From the NCBI GenBank assembly GCA_032716605.1, contig CM064519.1:32371199-32435198 (forward strand): 64,000 nucleotides of DNA, given 5' to 3'. The position numbers and the translations under genes are program-made. Shown here in pieces: positions 24,504 to 37,756 of this stretch; position 1 is the first letter of the stretch; each line of letters opens with the position of its first letter. Source of the DNA: Paralithodes platypus (lineage: Eukaryota > Arthropoda > Malacostraca > Decapoda > Lithodidae). Under the pieces are notes generated by a model. That model was not told where the DNA came from, searched no databases, and was given only the letters and a program-made list of their open reading frames with translations.

Positions 24504-24885
24504 TTAAGGGAGCCCACCTCGATTGTTTTCTCTTTCTCTCCCTCTCTCTTTGGCTTGTATCCATTCGGCCCCATTCAGCTACTGTTTTAAGACGTTTACC
24601 CCCATCCAGGTGTCAATATTTTCCTGGCGAGCGGTAGCAAGACAGCATATATATATTTTTGTTTTGACAGCAAGCTAAATTTGTAAATTTTTGGATAGAA
24701 AAATTTCTCCGGCGAAGCCGGATTTCTCCATACAATACTGGCTCGCTATCGCTCGCCAGGAAGAAATCGACACCTGGATGGGGATAAACGTCTTAAAACA
24801 GTTGGCTGAATGGGGCCGAATGGATACAAGCCAGGGAAAGAGAGAAAAGGAGAGACCGATAAAAAAAGCCGGTGACCCCCCTTAA
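24504..24885. mobile_element. TTAA fold-back element, family I copy
   Basis: Starts TTAAGGGAGCCCACCTCG and ends GGTGACCCCCCTTAA, with TTAA at 24504-24507 and 24882-24885. The 382-bp element has the standard family I order: arm, short AT run, TTTTTGGATAGAAAAATTTC, the CCGGCGAAGCCGG hairpin, inverted arm. It is non-coding. Confidence 0.9.
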
Positions 24886-25093
24886 GTAAAGAGTCGGAGG
24901 GGGCACTATGCACCTTGTGGGGATAAGTCATGAGCTGCAGAGAAGGGGACATGTTAGAACTATTGAGTGGCGGGAAGGAGGGCCATTATGGAGCCGCGTG
25001 GGTCTGACGAAGTGATAAATTGGTTGGATGGAGAATTATTGCTCTGTGTGAAGACTTGATGGAGCTTAAGGGGAGACTGATGGACTGTTGAGG

Positions 25094-25455
25094 TTAAGGG
25101 GAGATGGGTCGTTTTTCTGGTCCCCTTTCTCCCTCGTTTTAATTCCCAATTGTTTTGAGATTATAAGACGTTCGGCCCATTAGTTTGGCGATTTTAATAC
25201 CTTTCAGCCAATTTCGTTGTCAATTTTAAAACCTTTCGTGCCATTTAGGTGTTAATTATATCCTGGCGAGCGATAACGAGTCTGAAATTTTAAAAGGAAT
25301 CGGCCTTCGGCCGGGACATTTTTCTACCGAAGAATGTACAAATTTATCTAGGGGGGTGTTTTTCTAAGCTTGATGGAGGTCTAGAGAGAAAACTAAGAAA
25401 TAAAGGATTATATGAATTGATAGAAGAAAAGACAAAACTGTCCGTCTCCCCTTAA
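25094..25455. mobile_element. TTAA fold-back-related element, family II copy a
   Basis: Starts TTAAGGGGAGATGGGTCG and ends CCGTCTCCCCTTAA, giving TTAA duplications and a short terminal inverted repeat. Internally it has several reiterations of a roughly 33-bp phrase containing TTTAAGACCTTTCG or a variant, then TCCTGGCGAGCGATAACGAG and the core GGGACATTTTTCTACCGAAG. The core is shared with family I, but the ends are not. Confidence 0.85.
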
Positions 25456-25888
25456 TATTCTCGGCATACTATGACCTTTTTTTTTACTGGTTGTTGTTCT
25501 ACAATGTTATTCAGTTTAGGAACGGATTGTGAGACTCAAAAAATAATTGTGATAGCTATTGACTTATTTATTACAAGAAATCTGATTAAAGCTGGTTAAT
25601 ATCATCCAATGTAGTGGAAACAGTGAAGTGAAAAACGTGTAGTGAAGACACAAGCTAGGCATAATAGAGCTTCAGGAGAGAGCGAGGACGAGGGAGATGG
25701 AATGGAAGGGGCAGGTTAGGTCTAGAACCGTGTATGTGTGTAAGAGAGAGCCTGGGTGGAAGAAGAGACGTGATGGAGCTCTAGTATAGGACACAAAGGG
25801 CATGATAGATCTTATGATGTTTCGTAGTGAGGAAGTATTTAGGGTGCATGGCAGAGCTATGTCAGGGGGGAAAGGAAGAAATTTCGAG

Positions 25889-25942
25889 CTGAGAGAGAGA
25901 GAGAGAGTGAGTGAGAGGGAGAGGGGGGGGGGGGGGGGTGGA
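25889..25942. repeat. (GA)n plus G-tract
   Basis: Short GA run, interrupted purines, then about 17 G. Purine-rich GGAGG sequence continues from about 26055 to 26205. Confidence 0.85.
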
Positions 25943-26214
25943 GAAAAAGAAGGAGGGGGTCATGATAGAGCTGTGTGAGGGGTAGACTGACGACACCATT
26001 TTTCTCTCGCTTCTGGGCCCCCCCGTGCCAGACACACGATAACTGCTCCACCCTAGGAAGAGTAGTAGTGGGATGGGGGAGGCGTGGGAGAGAGAGGAGT
26101 GAGGAGAGGGAGAAGTGGGAGGGGAAAGGATTGGAGTAATTGGGAGGAGAGTAGTGGGGAGGGGAGGAGGAGGGAAGGAAGGAGTGAGGAGGGGAGGTAG
26201 GGGGTGAAGAAGTA

Positions 26215-26787
26215 CTGTTTTTGTTTTGTCCTATGTGCATGAAGGAGACAAAAGGCAAAGCTGCCTGTAATAAGTGTCCCTCCCAGGGTTGAAAGAGTGA
26301 TATAGAACCAAAAATCAAGGTATATTAGAAGTCATTTAGGTGTCTTGGAAAGAAGTGTGGTGTGCTTGTTAAGTGTAGTGAAATTAATAAGAGGAGGAAG
26401 TGCTTACGAGAGTAAGCATTTCTATATTCTCCCGCCCATATGTGTGTCTCTGTCCTGCCTGTCCCTCCATCATAGCCCAAAAACACAACTCACACATGTT
26501 GGGTTAAGCCCCGACGCCTTCATCTCCTACTACAATTCACTTCCTCACCCCCTACTACTTCCTCTGTCCCAACTCTATTGGGGTGATCAAAATGTTGTAT
26601 TACTTGTCTCACCATTTCTATATTCTCCCCGAGAGTAAGCTGGATTACTGTGTGTAGGTGAGGCACTAATACAAGCAGTGGGGGAAGCCAAGCAAACGAA
26701 ACAGAAGTTCCAGCAACTCCTTATCATATGCCTATGTGGCCTCCCCTGGGTACTGACCTGACCGATTGGTGTCTACTTTCTCCCCAT
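26215..26787. repeat. dispersed repeat DR1, copy 1, interrupted
   Basis: This matches 40244-40615 over its whole length apart from a 212-bp insertion. Landmarks are GCATGAAGGAGACAAAAGGC, AGAACCAAAAATCAAGGTA, GCAGTGGGGGAAGCCA and CTCCTTATCATATGCCTAT. A partial copy of its start lies at 57530-57612. The family is unknown and no coding potential was seen. The family II element that starts at 26788 abuts its right side. Confidence 0.75.
26407..26640. mobile_element. 212-bp insertion in DR1 with 11-bp target duplication
   Basis: CGAGAGTAAGC occurs at 26407-26417 and again at 26630-26640. The DR1 copy at 40,441 region has this sequence only once and reads straight through. The insert 26418-26629 starts ATTTCTATATTCTCCC and ends with the same phrase again, so it carries short direct repeats at its own ends. 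Its class is unknown. It lacks an A-tail and tRNA boxes. Confidence 0.75.
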
Positions 26788-27171
26788 TTAAAGGGGAGAT
26801 GGGTAATTTTTCTGGTCCCCTTTGTTTCTCATGTTTAGCCCCATTAGTTTTCAGATTTTAAGATGTTTGCTCTATTAGTTTGTCAATTTTAAGACCTTCC
26901 GCCCCATAACCTTGTCAATATTAAGACCTTTCCTGTTATTTAGGTGTAATATTTTCCGGGCGAACGATAGCGAACCTGTAATTTTGGAAGAATCGGCCTT
27001 TGGCCGGGGCATTTTTCTACCGAAAAATGTACTAATTTATCTAAAAGGGGGATCTAATGGATGTTTTTTTTTTTTTTTTTTTTTAAGTTCGATGGAAGTC
27101 TAGAAAGGAAACTTGAACACTATTTAATTAATGAACCAAAATCACCCAAAAAGTTAACCATCCCACCTTAA
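26788..27171. mobile_element. TTAA fold-back-related element, family II copy b
   Basis: Starts TTAAAGGGGAGATGGG and ends CCATCCCACCTTAA. It contains the TTAAGACCTTTC reiterations, the GGCGAACGATAGCGAACC block, core GGGGCATTTTTCTACCGAAA and a poly-T run at 27065-27084. It is inserted in the right-hand part of a DR1 copy: the flanks CCCCATTTAA and TTAAGTGG correspond to one continuous CCCCACTTGAAGT at 40595-40607. Confidence 0.87.
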
Positions 27172-27239
27172 GTGGAGGTAAAGAGCGGAAAGGGACTGGA
27201 AGGAACATTATGATTATAATAAGATGTGAACACATTATA

Positions 27240-28140
27240 ATGAATAGAAGGATTTAATGCTGGAAGGAAGGATAAAAGGATGGAAGTGCTAGAAATAAGG
27301 ATGTTTGCTTGCCCCTAGAAACAAGTGTGAACATGTATAGAGGAATGGTAAGAAAGCTGGAATTACTGGAAATGGATAGAAACCTGGAATTACTGGAAAT
27401 GGATAGAAAGCTGGAATTACTGGAAATAAATGCCTAAAAGAAAGCATGAGTGGAAAAAAGGTAGAACACAGAATGAGCGATGGTCCATGAATAACGAATA
27501 ATGATGTACGGATGGATGTCATGACTGAAATAGTGGAAACAAATAGAGGTAGTGACTGGAAGAAAGGCATGAAGGAAGGAATGGAAATAGAAGTAAACAC
27601 ACGGGAGAAGGGATCTATGGATACGGCAAGATGAATGCAGTGAGAGGGGAAGGAGATAACGTAAGAACAAAATAAAATGGGAGTCTGCAGAAAGCCTATT
27701 GACCCTTGCAAGACAGATCTCTCATACTCAACCAATCTCGTCCATATGCCTATCTAATTTCACCTTCAAGGTCTCTATCGTTCTTGATCCTACTATGGCA
27801 CTGTGGATTTATAGAAATTAAATTGAGATTGGGTATGGAAGAAAGGAAAGGAGAATGGAGGAAAAGACGTAAAAGAGGGAAGACAAATCAAGGAAAGAAT
27901 GGAAGGGAAGGACGGAAAAACAAAATGAATGGGAGAAAAGGAGGAAGGGATGGGAATGCAACAGGAGTTAAGTAAATATAGATGGAAGAGAGGAAGCTAT
28001 CATTATAAGAAGGTATAACAGCGAGAGATGGAAGAGAGGAAGGAAGGGAAAAGGAAAATTGGACACAATGAAGGAAGGCCAAATTGAAGGCTGGAATTAT
28101 ACAAGATCAATCAATTCAAAGGTAAGCACGATTGCGGGTG
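27240..28140. repeat. purine-rich degenerate repeats
   Basis: GGAAGGAA, GGATAG and GGAAATGG phrases recur. At 27355-27425 a 27-bp phrase with GGAATTACTGGAAATGGATA occurs as about two and a half tandem copies. Minus-strand Phe/Pro/Ile-rich frames are translations of this composition. Confidence 0.6.
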
Positions 28141-30018
28141 AAGATTTGTAATAGTCGGTCAGTAGCCAAACCCACACTCCCTTAAGGGGTAGGGATGATC
28201 AGCAAGAAAAGGGGCTATCTGCGCCACAAAGTGACGGGCGATGGTGTCGCCACATCCCTACACCATAGTCACTAAAATCTAGATTTGAGATAATGGTAAA
28301 ATAATTCGAGGAGGAAATTTTGGAGAAATATTGTTGAAGTGGATAATCATAGGAAGGAAATTTTAGTGAAAGGAAGCATGATAAAAGTAAGTGCATGATG
28401 CAGGGCAATCATGGTTAAACAATAGTAAATAGTAAATATAATAGAACCTTTATGAACATAATGTAATAATATTTATTATTAATTTTATTTATTTTATTTT
28501 TTAAATCAGCAACAACTAGAATCCTAATAGAGATCGAATTGAAGAACTGAATAGTGTATACACTTGGAATAAATCTTGCTTGCTTGATTTTAAAAGATGT
28601 ACTGTACCAAAGAATCGGATATTTTTCTCCTTAGCAGATTTGTCATCTTGATTAATCCCATCTCTTTCCTTGTTTTTTTTAAATGTTGCTGTTGACAACC
28701 CGACTGTTACTTATTCTTCTATATTTCTTGCACCTATTATATATTAAATATTATCTCGTTCATGTTGTTCTTATCCTTATGTCCATCAAAGGTTCTCGTG
28801 TTTACTGATTATAGCTTTTCTTTATAGTATTGTAACCTATCATTGTTTTACCTATTAAAATTATGATATTTACATTATTCTACACATTAATCCATTGTTT
28901 TTTCCTCGTTTTATTGGGTCGCTCTCTTTCTATCTCCTTCCATAACTTTCTCATAGTTGTATGTATGTATCCATAATCTTCGCATTTTTGTTCATTTCAC
29001 ACAAGCTTTGCATTCTGCCTCATCTCTCTCCCTACTCGCGTATTTCTTCTACTCACCATTTGCATTTTGTTTCTCTATCATAATATTTCTGTTGTCCTTT
29101 TTCTTTCTACCAAGTCTAGAAGTAAATTTATTTTAGGCTTTTAATTTGTTTATTTTTCCTGGCAACCTTTTAAAGCGACTTTTGCCTAACGTCGTCTGAA
29201 TTTCACTTTTGAAACGCTTCTGCCACCTAAAATAATCTACCTTTCAGTCTAATCGCCGATACCAGTGCTAAACTGTCTAACATACATACATACAGTGTTA
29301 TACTCCCAGCCGGACTCTCGTGTATTTGCGAGATAAACTTTATATGTAAGTCATACATTTACAGAAAACGCCACACAATCCTTCACAATTACCCCAGATA
29401 GGACTTCACAACAGTCCGCTTACACCAGGTACACTCTAATGCCATAGTCTCTACCCCACTCATAAATATTTAAGGACTGAGACTATTTCCAATTATGGAA
29501 GTATATATCTGGAAAGTAATTTATGCATATAATTTGATGTACATCAACTCCAAAACATTATATACTATTGATCGGAAACCAAGTTCTATCCAACATAAAG
29601 CCAGATGATTATAATTGCATAAATAAAAAACATAGGGGGTTCACGAATTAATATGAATGGGCTAGCGACTATGGCATCCGAGCTTACATATATATTTCGT
29701 GGTGAACGGAGACATAGTGTATTAGAAGTCTCGTCCTGAATTAAATCAACCCGGGTCCTCTTAGTTAAGAGCCATGACATCAAATATTGTTAATTTAATG
29801 TTGAAGCTGGTGTCACACGAGTTATTTTTCCCTCAATTTCTACGGGTAGTTATAGTCTGGCAGCTTCAAAATATACCTTTTATAAGAATTAAGCTACCTA
29901 ACATAATCTACCTTCGATCTAGTTTCCGATTCCGATGCGAAATTTGCCGGAAAATGCGCTCGTGACTCCACCTTTACCGTATAAAAGTTACTGAAAATAT
30001 CGCTCGTGTGAATCCGAC
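28141..30018. other. AT-rich, no supported gene
   Basis: No recognisable domain, repeat array or RNA. Short frames only. Confidence 0.55.
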
Positions 30019-30411
30019 TTAAGGGAGCCCACCTCGCTTTTTTGTTCTCTTTCTCTCCCTCCCTCTTTGGCTTGTATCCATTCGGCCCCATTCAGCCTAC
30101 CGGTACTGTTTTAAGACGTTTACCCCCATCCAGGTGTCAATATTTTCCTGGTGAGTGGTAGCGAGCCAGCATATATATATATTTTTGTTTTGACCGCAAG
30201 CTAAATTTGTAAATTTTTCGATAGAAAAATTTCTCCGGCAAACCCGGGTTTCTCCATACAATGCTGGCTCGCTATCGCTCGCCAGGAATAAATCGACATC
30301 TGTATGGGGGTAAACGTCTTAAAAACAGTTGGCTGAATGGGGCCGAATGGATACAAGCCAGGAAAAGAGAGAAAAGGAGAAACAAATAAAAAAGCCAGTG
30401 ACCCCCCTTAA
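30019..30411. mobile_element. TTAA fold-back element, family I copy
   Basis: Starts TTAAGGGAGCCCACCTCG (30019) and ends AGTGACCCCCCTTAA (30411). Arms, short AT run and core are in the standard order. The core hairpin is damaged (CCGGCAAACCCGGG). Length is 393 bp. Non-coding. Confidence 0.9.
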
Positions 30412-30610
30412 CCTAACAAGTCTCTCCCCCCCCCCCCTCCCGCTTCCCGACCCCGCCCCCCTCCCATTTCTCACATACCAGGACCCCCCTTGAAGCACCC
30501 CTACACTTCTTCGGCTTTTGGAGACCTGTACATTTTGACATCTTAATAAACGGACGGGATTCCTTTCTGACTCCAGCTCTCCCCCCTCCACCCCACCCAC
30601 CCTTTATCCT

Positions 30611-30743
<133 letters not shown>

Positions 30744-31196
30744 CTTATGCTACGTGCTTTCAACAATCCCATCAAGTTTGACAATAATTACTATAGCGTT
30801 GTCCCTCCTACCAATCCGTATACTTCTCAGCTGTTTTCTTAGTAACTAGAAGATAGTGTCTCTGATTAGATGTGGAAACCTGGCCACTTATTTAGTCTTC
30901 AAGGATTGCATGCAACCTCTTCCTTAATTTGGAACAAAAATCCACCTTTGGTTCTTTCCCTTCCTCTAGCAGCCGCCAAGCGTCGTTCTCCACAGGTATC
31001 AATATTGGGATAAGAAACCATGTAGATTTTGGATTATGGGGCTATGCTGATATATATGCCAATTAATATTATTGTTACACACACACACACACACTTACAC
31101 TTATACACATGACCTCTCCCCCACTCTTTACCTCTCATCCATCCCAGCTCCTCCTTCCCATAGTTTCCGACACTTATTTTTAAAAATCCCCGAGTC

Positions 31197-31627
<431 letters not shown>

Positions 31628-32944
31628 CACAAGTACACCAGAAAGAAAAAGGGTTAAGGGTAAAAAGGAAAATAAAGAGGCCTAACAAGAAAAGGATAAG
31701 GGGTGGGGGGGGCTTGGATGGAAAGGGGGAGGGAGAGATTGAGAGAGAGAGACACAGAGACGACTCCTTTTTCATACAACGTAGCGAGAAAAGGCTAAGT
31801 CGTACGTTCGCTTTTTTCAACGATTTTCAGTAGTCAACTATTTTTGTGGCAACGATTTGGTGGTTTTCTGTAGCGGGATCGGCAGGTAGACTTAAGGTAG
31901 ATTAGCATAATTGACTGATATCTTATAAATTCTGGATTCGAAAGCTGCCATATTTTAGTGACCGAGGAAAAAAAATGCTGATAACTGTAATCTTGTGACG
32001 CCGCTCAAAGGGGATGAAGGGGGTGCTGTTCTTTCTTTCACTCGGGGTTTCATCTTCATTTAATCTTTCTCAGGGTTAGTGTTATTTTTCCCACCCTTTT
32101 ATTTCTGACCGGACGTCGGCATGGGCGTAAAGGATGAAGGAATTTGTCATTTGGCCCATACACGTCATACAAATATTTGGAGTTAGAGAGGTGGATAATG
32201 AACAATGATTTGAGTGTGTATGTACAGGTTCTCATATGTATTAACAATCAGTTCCCTTATCACTGCTTTCATATACAGAAGCAATATTATACTGTAAGTG
32301 ATTAGCTTGATACCAGTAATTTTGATTACGCATGCGTAATTATATCGTGATTTGAGAAAATTGAGGCATGCACGATCATATATGTTTTGTTTTACAAGTA
32401 GAATACTAGTAGTTGCACAAAATTGTTAAAACATTCTATTATATATTTCAAGTCTGCAAAACACAATTTGTAAACCAATTTTGTTCATCAAACTACAGCA
32501 TATACAGTATACAGAGTATTCAATATTACTGAAATCAAAATTTTGCATGGTTATTCGATAAGTTTTCAAGTGGGCATATGCTTAAGTTTGTGGCGATATT
32601 TAACTATTTGTGATGCAAGAATAACCTTTAATCTGTGAAACGTCCATAGTTTTAAAAACATTTTAATGATAAATATGACCGTGCGAATTGAACACACACT
32701 GTACTGTCATCAGTATAGAGGCTTCATCATAATGTATGATTACTTTCACCAAATCATACATCAAATTCATGCCAATAACTTATATGTGTGCGTTTTCAGA
32801 GAAGTTAATATAATATTATTATCAAGGTGCCTTTATATGAGAGTAATACTCGCAAAAGGCTCAGCCATTATCACTCATTAACTTGTAGCATAGATATATA
32901 CAATGTATATTACTTGGCTATATACAATAATTCAATTTCAATAA
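31628..32944. other. AT-rich, no supported gene
   Basis: Nothing recognised. The 32666-32881 frame has no features of a real protein. Confidence 0.5.
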
Positions 32945-32980
32945 TGAACCCTCTCTCTTTCTCTCTCTCTCTCTCTCTCT
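32945..32980. repeat. (CT)n microsatellite
   Basis: Short CT run lying directly 5' of the RT relic. Confidence 0.9.
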
Positions 32981-32995
32981 GTTTTGTGTGTGAAA

Positions 32996-33540
32996 GTGAC
33001 TGACTTGGATAAGGATTTGGGTGTTCTGATTAGCAGCGACCTAAAGGTTTCCAACCAGCGCAATGAAGTAGAAAACTCAGAACTTTTTGGCCTATATTAA
33101 AAGGCAATTTAAGAATAGAAGTAAGGAAACAATCTTCACATTTGACAACGCTCTGATACGGCCTTTCATGGAATATGATGTTCAATTAGTGTCTCCAGCA
33201 CTCAGGAAAGATATCGTGCGACTGGACACCGTAAAAGCTAGGGCTACAAAGCTTATTCCTTCGATTAGCCGACTGAACTATTAGGGCCGGATGAGAACTC
33301 TTGATCTCTTTTCGTTGGAAGCATGCAGACTACGAGGTCAACTCAATGATGTTTGACAAAGCGTATTATAGCAACATGTTGAGCCTCAATATGAATACAC
33401 ACGTATCCATGGCTGGAACTTATAATTTTAAAAAGCTCAGCACTAGCATTTGTGTAAACATTTCACATATAAGATATGTTTTACTTGGAGCAGGTAGTTG
33501 TTTTCAGTAGAACAGTTCAAGAAGAGAGTAACTAGTATTT
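32996..33540 (+). pseudogene. C-terminal RT relic, CR1/Jockey type
   Basis: Frames read LDKDLGVLISSDLKV (about 33005-33050), then YIKRQFKNRSKETIFTFDNA and LRKDIVRLDTVKARATKLIP (33087-33265), then LDLFSLE and a decayed tail to about 33540. This is the post-catalytic thumb region typical of CR1/Jockey-like elements and parallels the minus-strand region at 42300-42600. It is 5'-truncated, with a frameshift near 33075 and several stops. No target duplication was identified. Confidence 0.75.
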
Positions 33541-33639
33541 TGCACACTAGGTAACGAGTGTAATGCACTACACAATATCTCTTTCCACTTCGAGTATCTC
33601 TACTAAATGGACTGCTAGGTCTTTGAGATACTATTCCTT

Positions 33640-35600
33640 GTACCACTATATGTACTGTATGTTACCATGTGCAATAATAATTCATGGTTGTATTTACTGA
33701 ATATACTGCGATGAGTCTAGGAATATATACCACTACATGATGTGTGTACCTTATGTGCAAGACATATATGTGTTTATGCCGTACAGTATATGCACAGTAT
33801 AATAGATGGATGTTCCTTCCAAGAATCTATGTGTGTGAATGTGATTAAAGTGTCCATAGGTAGGTATTTACAAGAACAATATTGATTTTGTGCTGCATAG
33901 TTAAAATCAATAGTTCTTCATGATATTATATGTAAAATCGAGAGGAAGTGACATCACTCAACATTTATAAGTTGTGAAGCATATATAGCAGTGCTAGTCA
34001 AGGGCTATTGGAAACTCACAATGCCTGTTAACTAATTTTTAAATAGTTACAGTTTATGACCAAAGTTGTTGGCCAAGTATTGATTTCAGTGATTACATAC
34101 TGGTAATGGCACGATTAGTTCAAGAATGTATGAAGGTAGTTTCGTGTGAACTGTACATTCAGTCTCAAAAGCTGTCTCCTATATCCATAATTTGTATTTT
34201 AGTTTTCTCAGAGCAAGAAATCACACAGAAATACTATATATTCAAGGTTTACTCAATGTTCTTGTACTATTTTCGTGTATCAAGAGAGGAAAATATAGTT
34301 ACAAGTTGAAATTGGCGAAACGATTGATGAGTATTACTGTACAGTATGTAAGTATATAACAAGTGATATGCATGTAGGTTTGGCTGTGCAAAATGTAACT
34401 ACACTGTATGCAGTAATGCTATAATAAGTCCTGGAATGTATGTGTAATGTTCAGGGAAAATGCATGCTAGTATTTGCTGATTATACTGCAATGATTCCAA
34501 AAAAGGTGTGTAAAGGATCCGGGCATAATGTATTCTAGTATATGTTGATCATTTAGGCTTTAGTTGGTTTGGGAATATGTGGTAGATGGGATTTAATTAT
34601 GTTAACCCTCGCCGACATATGACGCGACTTTTAGCCTATTGGGGATACTTTAAAGCCTTTGTTACCATCAGGGGTATTTTAGAAACCTTTAGTTTAGTTA
34701 CATCAACCTCTGCAGTTGTCTTTGAGTTAGCTGTGGGCAGAAAACTAATTTTGGAGAGGTAATTATAAGAGTGAGAGAACTCTATTTCTTATTGCTAATC
34801 TGACAACCTCTGCGTCATAAATGCGTGAAGGGGTTAATATAAGCTTTCTATGTTTCGGTGAATCCGTGAATATATATACAATGTATGCTACTATGTGCTG
34901 CTTATGCTATAGTGGGTACGGGTATGCATGCATTATGTGCGAGTATAGTGCATGGTAGTGTATGCTGATTATATTATGGTCGGTCCAGGATTTTAAGTAA
35001 GATGTGTGCGTATAATGTGTGCTAGTATACGCTGCTGATGCTTATGTGGGTTCAGGTATATATGCATGACGAGCAGGTACAATGTATGCTAATATATGCC
35101 GATTATGCTGTGGTGAGTCCAGGAATGTATAAATAGTGTGCTGGTAAATAATATGCTGTGTTTTGCTTATTATTCTCTGGCAGGTGTAAGAATGTACATT
35201 ATATACGAAATGTGAGTGAAATGTATGTTAGTTTGTGCTTTCATGTTACAGTAAATATAAGCAGGATGAATAGGTAAAATGTATGCTAGAATATGCTCAT
35301 TGTAATACTGTGGGTGTAGGTAAAATGTATGCTGGAATATACTGATTATAATACGATGGTCGCAGTATGTATCCTAGTGTGTGTAAGTAAAATGTATGCT
35401 GGAATATGCTGATTATAATACGGTGGGTTCAGGTATGTATGTCTGTATGTTGAGGTAAAATGTATGCTGAAATATGCTGATTATAATAAGATAGGTCCAA
35501 ATAGGTATGCTTTTATGTACAGGTGCAATATATGCTGGAATATGCTGATTATAATACGGTGGTCCCAGTACGTATGCCTGTATGTGCGAATGAAATCCCG
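33640..35600. repeat. ancient satellite, about 67-100 bp monomers
   Basis: The phrase AATGTATGCTGGAATATGCT, or a relaxed form of it, followed by GATTATAATACGGTGG and an AGGTATGTATG tail recurs. The best-preserved copies start near 35322, 35390, 35458 and 35525 (about 67-bp period). Older copies upstream are looser. A TTAA MITE is inserted at 34602-34837. No transcript or gene is evident. Confidence 0.65.
34602..34837. mobile_element. TTAACCC-type MITE, copy 1
   Basis: Starts TTAACCCTCGCCGACATATG and ends ATGCGTGAAGGGGTTAA. The termini are imperfect inverted repeats (both contain a GACGC/GCGTC step) inside TTAA duplications at 34602-34605 and 34834-34837. A near-identical copy is at 46464-46695. 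TTAA targets and CCC-starting ends are typical of piggyBac-type elements. No ORF is present. Confidence 0.85.
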
Positions 35601-36480
35601 TGACCCATTCTGAGGTAGACGTGGTGAATACATCAGACTGTCACCCTCGCCCGCCCCTCCTCTGTCTCACCCTCAGACTCCTGTATACTGTACGGTCCTC
35701 ATTCTGTCGCACCTCATGCTTCTGTATTGCCCTCGTGTTGCTTTTACACTTTATGATTCGGTATGAGCTCTAATATTCTTCACTTCATTCTACTGCTTTC
35801 CCTACATTCTCTTTAAATTCATGCTGTAGTGCCCCCATTATGTCTATAGACCTCATTCTGTCTGAACCTCATATTGTTTCATCATGTTATCTTACTTCAT
35901 GCTGCTGTATAAACATTATGCTGTCTCTCCTCATGTTATCTAGATTTCATTCTATTTCAAATCGCGTTATTCTCTAGGCCTCTCTCAGGTATTCCTCATA
36001 TTGTTGTATACTGTAAACCTTATGCCGTCTTACTTCATGATTCATAGTAAGATTAATGCTGTCTCACATTTGTAATCTTTAATTTGTTTCCCATTATTCT
36101 GCTGAAAAGCTCTCATGAAGTGCCATGAGAGCTCATGCTAGAGCATCTACTTTTTTTTGTTTAGTCGCCCAATTTTCAACTCTCATATTTATTTTGTATT
36201 CTATCTTACCTCAAGCTGCAGTAGGGACCCCTTTTTGCCTAACCATTATGTCTATGTATCATTCTGCCTCCGTTAACATTATTTTCGGTCTCATCATTCT
36301 TTCCCACGCCATTTTGGGACGTGCACATTAAATTGTTGTTACTATATGTTATTGTTTCGTTTAAATGGCTATCAGACCTCCTCCTGCCGTCTTCCACCCT
36401 ACTGTTGACATCCTACATCATTTTGTGTCATCCCAACTTGCTGTGTCACTTTCACCCCTTTCAGTACGATGGCGCCATTC
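35601..36480. repeat. degenerate CCTCATTCTGTCT-type repeats
   Basis: Short phrases such as CCTCATTCTGTCT, CCTCATGCTTCTG and TTCATGCTGCTGT recur at about 25-35 bp intervals. The array is much decayed. The 68-codon frame at 36125-36331 lies within it and is not convincing. Confidence 0.5.
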
Positions 36481-37756
36481 TTGTTAACGCAGGCTAACAT
36501 TAGATGATTATATTCAGCTTAGGTGAAATATAACTCTTAGTCAAGGAACTGAAAACTTAATCGAACAACTACTACAGCATTATTATACCCTGTTTGTTTA
36601 TATTTTTTTATTTTTTGGCTAACAATATACAATGTTATATCATCGTTAATAGGTTTCCCATCTTAACGTTTGTCATACTTCCTTTGCATATTTTGTTTAC
36701 CTAGTACTATCAATTAATGTTTTTTTTTTTTTTTTTCATTTCGCTCTCTTAGTTCGGAGATTTGTAGATGTTGCACCTCATTAGTTTGTCGATAATTCAA
36801 CGCTTTATTCTATTAAGATAGATGTAAGCTTTCACATAAAATAACGTCTTCTTGCAATTCGATTTATCATTGAAGAATTTTAGTCACCTTTGGAATGACG
36901 TGTAGCGGACACAGGTTTAACCGATATTAATTTGTTGGCTTAAGTTAGATAAAGTTAGGTTAGGTGTTAGCCTAGGATTTGTTAGCTCTGGTTGTGGCCG
37001 TTTTGTCCTGCTGTCATGTACACGTTAAGTATGTCCTGAAGGAGAGGCAGAGAGATTGAGTTATGAGAGGGGAGCTTTCTGTGTTTGCTTTTTTCACCAA
37101 CTAATATCATTCTAGAAGTTAAATAGTAGTTATTACAGTAACATTGCAGTTGAAGTAGCACCATTATTTCGACATATAACTAGTTTTTCACATGGTCAAC
37201 TTATTTTACTTAGTTATTGCTACCCTTATATCGTATAAAAAGAGATGTACTTGTATGACATTTATTAATGATTGCTCATATGAGTATTTTTTTTGTTTAT
37301 GAGTTCAATCCTTAGGAACGGTGTTGCACGCAATCACCACAAAATGACTTGTGAATGCTTCGCCAACTACAAAATTAAATACATTATATCAACAGACAAA
37401 CAATCGTAGGCTGATGACTACATAATCTCCACAATTGCAGTTAGTAGAGTTAAGTTTCTCATTCAACTCCTTGACACCAACAGTCCTTCTTAATCTGAAA
37501 ACAAAAAAATACAATAAATAAATGGCGGTAATTGATTTATACAAACATCGGGCAATCTGATTGAAAAGGTAAAATATTTGGTCAAAACAATGAAACTGCA
37601 ATTGCTATATCCATCCTCTACTATTAATATTACAGTACTGAGTTACCACCATTACCAACTATGAAAATAGACAAAGACTACCATAACATTGATCAATAAC
37701 AGTACACCAACCATATCTATTATTAATGCTGCAAGTGCAAAAGCTATCGCCCCAGT
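36481..37756. other. AT-rich, no supported gene
   Basis: Poly-T at 36720-36736 and a short GTTAGG patch near 36945. Nothing gene-like. Confidence 0.5.
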
